Made by a program: the position numbers and the translations under genes. Below, piece by piece: positions 61,200 to 64,000 of a DNA stretch of 64,000 bases (its first letter is position 1; every line of letters starts with the position of its first letter). Origin of the DNA: Actinomycetota bacterium (GTDB taxonomy: Bacteria; Actinomycetota; Actinomycetes; Actinomycetales; Dermatophilaceae); the NCBI GenBank assembly GCA_020160805.1, contig JAIUPO010000015.1:1-64000 (forward strand), written 5' to 3'. The notes beneath the pieces were generated by a model. That model saw only the letters and a list, made by a program, of their open reading frames with translations, did no database searches and had not been told where the DNA came from.

Positions 61200-62122
61200 C
61201 ACGGCACCTCGCAGTCGACGATGCCCACGACACGGTCGGCCGGCGCCCCGACGACATCCCGGCCGAGCAACTCGTGGCGGTGAGCCCACGGCCCGCCGGC
61301 GTCGGCGAAGCTGACCAGGCGGGCACCGCCGGCGTCGGCGACCACCCAGTCCGTCCCGGAGCGGGTCAGCCCCACGGGGGCGATCAGCGATCGGTCCGCA
61401 GCGCCGTCGACGAGCACGGCGGGCGGGCCCGGGGCTCCGGTGTCCGGGTCGGTGGGGATGACCCACACCTTGCCTCCGGTCGGATCACAGACCGCCATCC
61501 CGGATGCCGTGTCGGCGAGTCCGGCGGTGGCCCGGCCCCGGCCGGCGTCAGTCAGCGGCAGCGCGATGGTGACCCAACCGGACCCGTCGAGCTCGTCGAC
61601 GCGGACCAGCCGGTGCAGCCCGGCGTCACTGATCCAGATCCGGCCCGCCGCATCCACGGCGATCGCGACCGGAGCGACGAAGCTGCCCGGCAGTCCAGGG
61701 CCGCCGGCCCCCGGGCGGGCCCCATAGGCGACCCATGCGTCTGCGGGCACCGGCCCGGTCCACGCGTCGGCGAGGGTGAACTCGGAGCGCAGGATCCGCT
61801 GCTGACCGGTGTCGGCGAGCAGGATGCGGCCGAGCCCATCGACGGCCACCCCCCGAGGGTCGCGGGCTGGCCCGCCCGCGGCGCCCAGATCAGGGATCAG
61901 GGCTACCGAGGCGCCGGTCCGGGGATCGTGAACGACGGCGCCGCCCAGGCCGCTATCCGCGACGACCACGCCCGCCCGGTCGGCGCCGGGCACTAGACCG
62001 GCGACGACCGTATAGGGCCGGATCAGGGCCCCGATCGCGGGGGTCAGCCCGACCCCTGTGGCACCCGGCTCCGCGGAGCTCAGCTCAACCAAACCGCGGC
62101 GATGATCGAGCACGACGAGCAT
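61199..62122 (-). CDS. NHL-like beta-propeller protein
   Basis: A 307-residue protein of repeated blades: PRGVAVDGLGRILLADTGQQ, APVAIAVDAAGRIWISDAGL, GMAVCDPTGGKVWVIP, PVGLTRSGTDWVVADAGG. This is the NHL/SMP-30-like propeller signature. I start it at ATG 62122 (MLVVLDHRRGLVEL), where CACAAT lies six bases upstream. ATG 62191 would add 23 residues with no family resemblance. No signal peptide. The stop overlaps the nuclease-fold gene start (ATGA), so the two are made together and perhaps act together. Confidence 0.8.
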   Translation of the reverse strand: MLVVLDHRRGLVELSSAEPGATGVGLTPAIGALIRPYTVVAGLVPGADRAGVVVADSGLGGAVVHDPRTGASVALIPDLGAAGGPARDPRGVAVDGLGRILLADTGQQRILRSEFTLADAWTGPVPADAWVAYGARPGAGGPGLPGSFVAPVAIAVDAAGRIWISDAGLHRLVRVDELDGSGWVTIALPLTDAGRGRATAGLADTASGMAVCDPTGGKVWVIPTDPDTGAPGPPAVLVDGAADRSLIAPVGLTRSGTDWVVADAGGARLVSFADAGGPWAHRHELLGRDVVGAPADRVVGIVDCEVP

Positions 62123-62358
62123 GGAGCCATTGTGGTGCGAGCGGGCCTCGACGTCTTGGGATTCGCCTAATCCGGTTAAGGGGTACCGCATGCCGCGGCC
62201 CTAATCGAGGCAGTACTCGTGGAGAAAGGGGTCATGGCAGCAGGGTTGATGACGCAATCACGCAGCGAACGCAGCGGACTCGCCAAGCCCCGGAGCCCAT
62301 CCTCGCCAAACGGACCCGTCGCAGCACAGGCGCGCAGGCCCCAGAGCACGGAGCAGTC

Positions 62359-62700
62359 CTAGCTGCGGGCCCCCACCCGAGGGTGGCGCAGCCCGAAGGC
62401 ACGGATGGCGTCCAGGACCGGCTCGACGTCGCGGCCGGCTGGGGTCAAGTGATAGCTCACCGCGACCGGCGGCCCGGCCTCGACGATCCGCTCGACCAGG
62501 CCGTGCGCGCACAGTTCCTTCAGCCGGGCCGAGAGCACGGCATCTGTGATGCCCGGGACGGCCCGGCCGATCTCGCTGAACCGCTGGGCTCCGCCGAGCA
62601 TCGCCTCGAGGACCGCGCCCGCCCAGGCCCGGCCCAGGACGGCCATCACCTCTTCGATCACGCCGCAGGTGACGCCGCTGGCGGCCGGTGTCGGGCTCAT
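62359..62700 (-). CDS. HxlR-family winged-helix regulator
   Basis: A 113-residue regulator. The first cysteine (GVTCGVIEEVMAVLG) stands where HxlR/HypR proteins carry a redox- or aldehyde-sensing Cys. The winged helix follows: AVLEAMLGGAQRFSEIGRAV, ITDAVLSARLKELCAHGLV, and the wing VSYHLTPAGRDVEPVLDAI. ATG 62700 overlaps the stop of the FMN reductase gene (ATGA), so it is the last gene of that operon and probably its autoregulator. Confidence 0.92.
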   Translation of the reverse strand: MSPTPAASGVTCGVIEEVMAVLGRAWAGAVLEAMLGGAQRFSEIGRAVPGITDAVLSARLKELCAHGLVERIVEAGPPVAVSYHLTPAGRDVEPVLDAIRAFGLRHPRVGARS

Positions 62701-63344
62701 TCCTGGCCCGCCGCCGCCAGCAGCGCGGCGAAGGGGTTCACCTGCGCGAACTCATCCACCGGTGGCCGGCGCAGCGAACTGCCGGATGTCGACCCCCCGG
62801 CGGCCAGCCTCGCCAACTCCTGCGCGGCGCGAGTCACCCGGGCCGCCAGGGCGGGGGCATAGTCACCGCCGAAGTCGGCGGTCGCGGCATACACCCCGGT
62901 CGGGACCGGGAAGGCCCCGAGGTGGGCGAAGAGCGGGCGCAGCGCGTGCTCGATCACCAGCGAGTGCCGCTCGGTGCCGCCGGTGGCGGCGAGCAGGACG
63001 GGGGTGCCACGCAGTTGGTCCATCTCGATCAGGTCGACGAAGGACTTGAACAGGCCGCTGAAGGAGGCCTGGAAGGTCGGCGAGACGACGATCAGAGCGT
63101 CGGCGGCGACGACATCGGCCAGCGCCTCGCGCAACTGCCCGGCCGGGAAGCCGGTCAGCAGCGCGTCGGCGATGGCGTGCGCGTGCTCGCGAACCTCGAT
63201 GTGGCGCACCTGGATCGGGGTGTCCGGGGACAATGACCCGGCGATCGCCTCGCGCGCCTCCCTGCCGATCTGGTCTGCCAGCAGCCGGGTGGAGCTGGGC
63301 ACCCGCAGGCCTGCGCTGATGATGGTGATGACGAAGGGGTCCAT
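62697..63344 (-). CDS. NAD(P)H-dependent FMN reductase, CE1759-type
   Basis: A 215-residue flavodoxin-fold reductase. N-terminal VITIISAGLRVPSSTRLLAD binds the FMN phosphate; LIVVSPTFQASFSGLFKSFVD and PVLLAATGGTERHSL follow. The layout matches the reductase partner of CE1758-type luciferase-like monooxygenases. It supplies reduced flavin to the enzyme encoded immediately upstream. GAGAGGAAAC precedes ATG 63344; the 33-bp gap to the preceding gene supports one operon. Confidence 0.92.
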   Translation of the reverse strand: MDPFVITIISAGLRVPSSTRLLADQIGREAREAIAGSLSPDTPIQVRHIEVREHAHAIADALLTGFPAGQLREALADVVAADALIVVSPTFQASFSGLFKSFVDLIEMDQLRGTPVLLAATGGTERHSLVIEHALRPLFAHLGAFPVPTGVYAATADFGGDYAPALAARVTRAAQELARLAAGGSTSGSSLRRPPVDEFAQVNPFAALLAAAGQE

Positions 63345-63376
63345 CGCTCGTTTCCTCTCGTTGGACGACGGGCTGC

Positions 63377-64000
63377 TCAGGCCACCGCGGCCGGATTGCC
63401 GTCCTCGGCGCGCGTTCCGGTCCACCGGTCGCTGACCGACTCGGTCGCGGCCGCGGCGGCCCTCGGGGGCACGGCAGCCAGGCGCGCGGCGTGGGTCGGG
63501 CCGCCGGGCACGTGCGCCGGCTTCAGGGCAGCGAACTCCTTGCGCAGCACCGGCACGACCTCCTCGCCGAGCAGGTCGAGTTGCTCCAGCACCGTCTTCA
63601 GGGGCAGGCCGGCATGGTCGATTAGGAAGAGTTGTCGCTGATAGTCGCCGACATAGTCGCGGAAGGAGAGGGTGCGCTCGATCACCTGCTGCGGGCTGCC
63701 CACGGTCAGCGGGGTCTCGCGCATGAACGATTCCAGGCTGGGGCCGCCGCCATACACCGGGGCATTGTCGAAGTAGGGCCGGAACTCACGAATCGCGTCC
63801 TGGGCGTTCTTGCGCATGAAGACCTGGCCGCCGAGGCCGACGATGGCCTGGTCGGCGCTGCCGTGTCCGTAGTGCTCGAACCGGCGCCGATAGAGCTCGA
63901 CCATCCGGGCGGTGTGCTCCTTGGGCCAGAAGATGTGGTTGCTGAAGAAGCCGTCCCCATAGAAGGCGGCCTGCTCGGCGATCTCCGGGCTGCGGATCGA
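63377..64000 (-). CDS. Luciferase-like FMN-dependent monooxygenase, CE1758-type, C-terminal part
   Basis: The last 207 codons; the 5' end lies beyond the window. Segments FYGDGFFSNHIFWPKEHTAR, VGLGGQVFMRKNAQDAI, TPLTVGSPQQVIERTLSFRD and YQRQLFLIDHAGLPL fit the bacterial luciferase-like (LLM) barrel. Flavin reductase and HxlR genes follow on the same strand, the usual CE1758/CE1759 duo. It oxidises an unknown organic substrate using reduced FMN and O2. The Ala/Arg tail after about HVPGGPTHAA is low-complexity. Confidence 0.92.
   Translation of the reverse strand, partial: SIRSPEIAEQAAFYGDGFFSNHIFWPKEHTARMVELYRRRFEHYGHGSADQAIVGLGGQVFMRKNAQDAIREFRPYFDNAPVYGGGPSLESFMRETPLTVGSPQQVIERTLSFRDYVGDYQRQLFLIDHAGLPLKTVLEQLDLLGEEVVPVLRKEFAALKPAHVPGGPTHAARLAAVPPRAAAAATESVSDRWTGTRAEDGNPAAVA

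Noticed and set aside
62234-62362. A 42-codon plus-strand reading frame (MAAGLMTQSRSERSG...) with a GAGAAAGGGG site before its ATG
   Set aside because: Its third positions are markedly less GC-rich than neighbouring genes, it has no recognisable fold, and it collides with the end of the HxlR gene. Most likely non-coding leader DNA; the 167-bp gap otherwise shows nothing clear.

Overview
The window is high-GC DNA from an actinomycete, most likely a soil or water Micrococcales-type organism (my guess is near Intrasporangiaceae/Dermatophilaceae). The reasons are GC-rich third codon positions, many GTG starts, several apparently leaderless genes with a TANNNT box 6-8 nt before the start codon, and actinobacterial families such as the CE1758/CE1759-type flavin pair. 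No phage, insertion-sequence transposase or CRISPR array was found. Genes are tightly packed, with many 4-bp ATGA/GTGA stop-start overlaps.

Layout. (1) 0-4.3 kb: end of lutB, lutC, the PEP-synthase regulatory protein and PEP synthase, a lactate-to-gluconeogenesis block. (2) 4.3-9.7 kb: a decayed gene, a cupin, a membrane protein divergent from a histidine kinase/response regulator pair, and a scar where an aldo-keto reductase fragment abuts a sulfate-transport ATPase fragment. (3) 9.8-19.3 kb: a GAF regulator divergent from a flavin monooxygenase, a minus-strand run (ThDP enzyme, alanine aminotransferase, a small membrane protein, an ectoine-hydrolase-like M24 protein) and a sugar-type MFS carrier. 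(4) 19.3-30.1 kb: a secreted FnIII/beta-helix protein, a three-gene PLP decarboxylase/FAD oxidase/acyl-CoA synthetase set, a long acidic anchored protein, a 72-aa protein and a pirin. (5) 30.2-41.7 kb: a complete respiratory nitrate reductase locus: Fe-S regulator, narGHJI, a cupin and a hemerythrin on the minus strand, and two NarK carriers divergently on the plus strand. (6) 41.8-49.6 kb: zinc alcohol dehydrogenase, two thioesterases, an enoyl-CoA hydratase, fumarase and the two-subunit transhydrogenase pntAB. (7) 49.6-50.8 kb: an AbiEi-like/DUF559 gene enclosed by 75-bp inverted repeats. (8) 50.8-55 kb: an amino-acid permease, a PH-domain protein with a small partner, upp, tadA and tRNA-Ser(CGA). 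(9) 55-64 kb: a second gene-fusion scar, a second response regulator/kinase/membrane-protein module, an endonuclease-fold protein with a beta-propeller partner, and the HxlR/FMN-reductase/luciferase-like set running off the end.

How they fit together. Lactate oxidation, PEP synthase, fumarase, transhydrogenase and nitrate respiration suggest a facultative organism that uses organic acids and fatty acids and can respire nitrate. The strongest candidate for something undescribed is the 1.14-kb segment 49626-50765. It is one putative nuclease/antitoxin-fold gene between inverted repeats that are 67/75 identical. Each repeat holds a long hairpin, and one arm-arm difference between copies is a compensatory A-T to G-C change. 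Other unexplained signals are the roughly eight-fold excess of the heptamer GGCATAC/GTATGCC, a kinase with a tandem decayed phosphoacceptor domain, and two sensor modules with the same divergent plan at opposite ends of the window.
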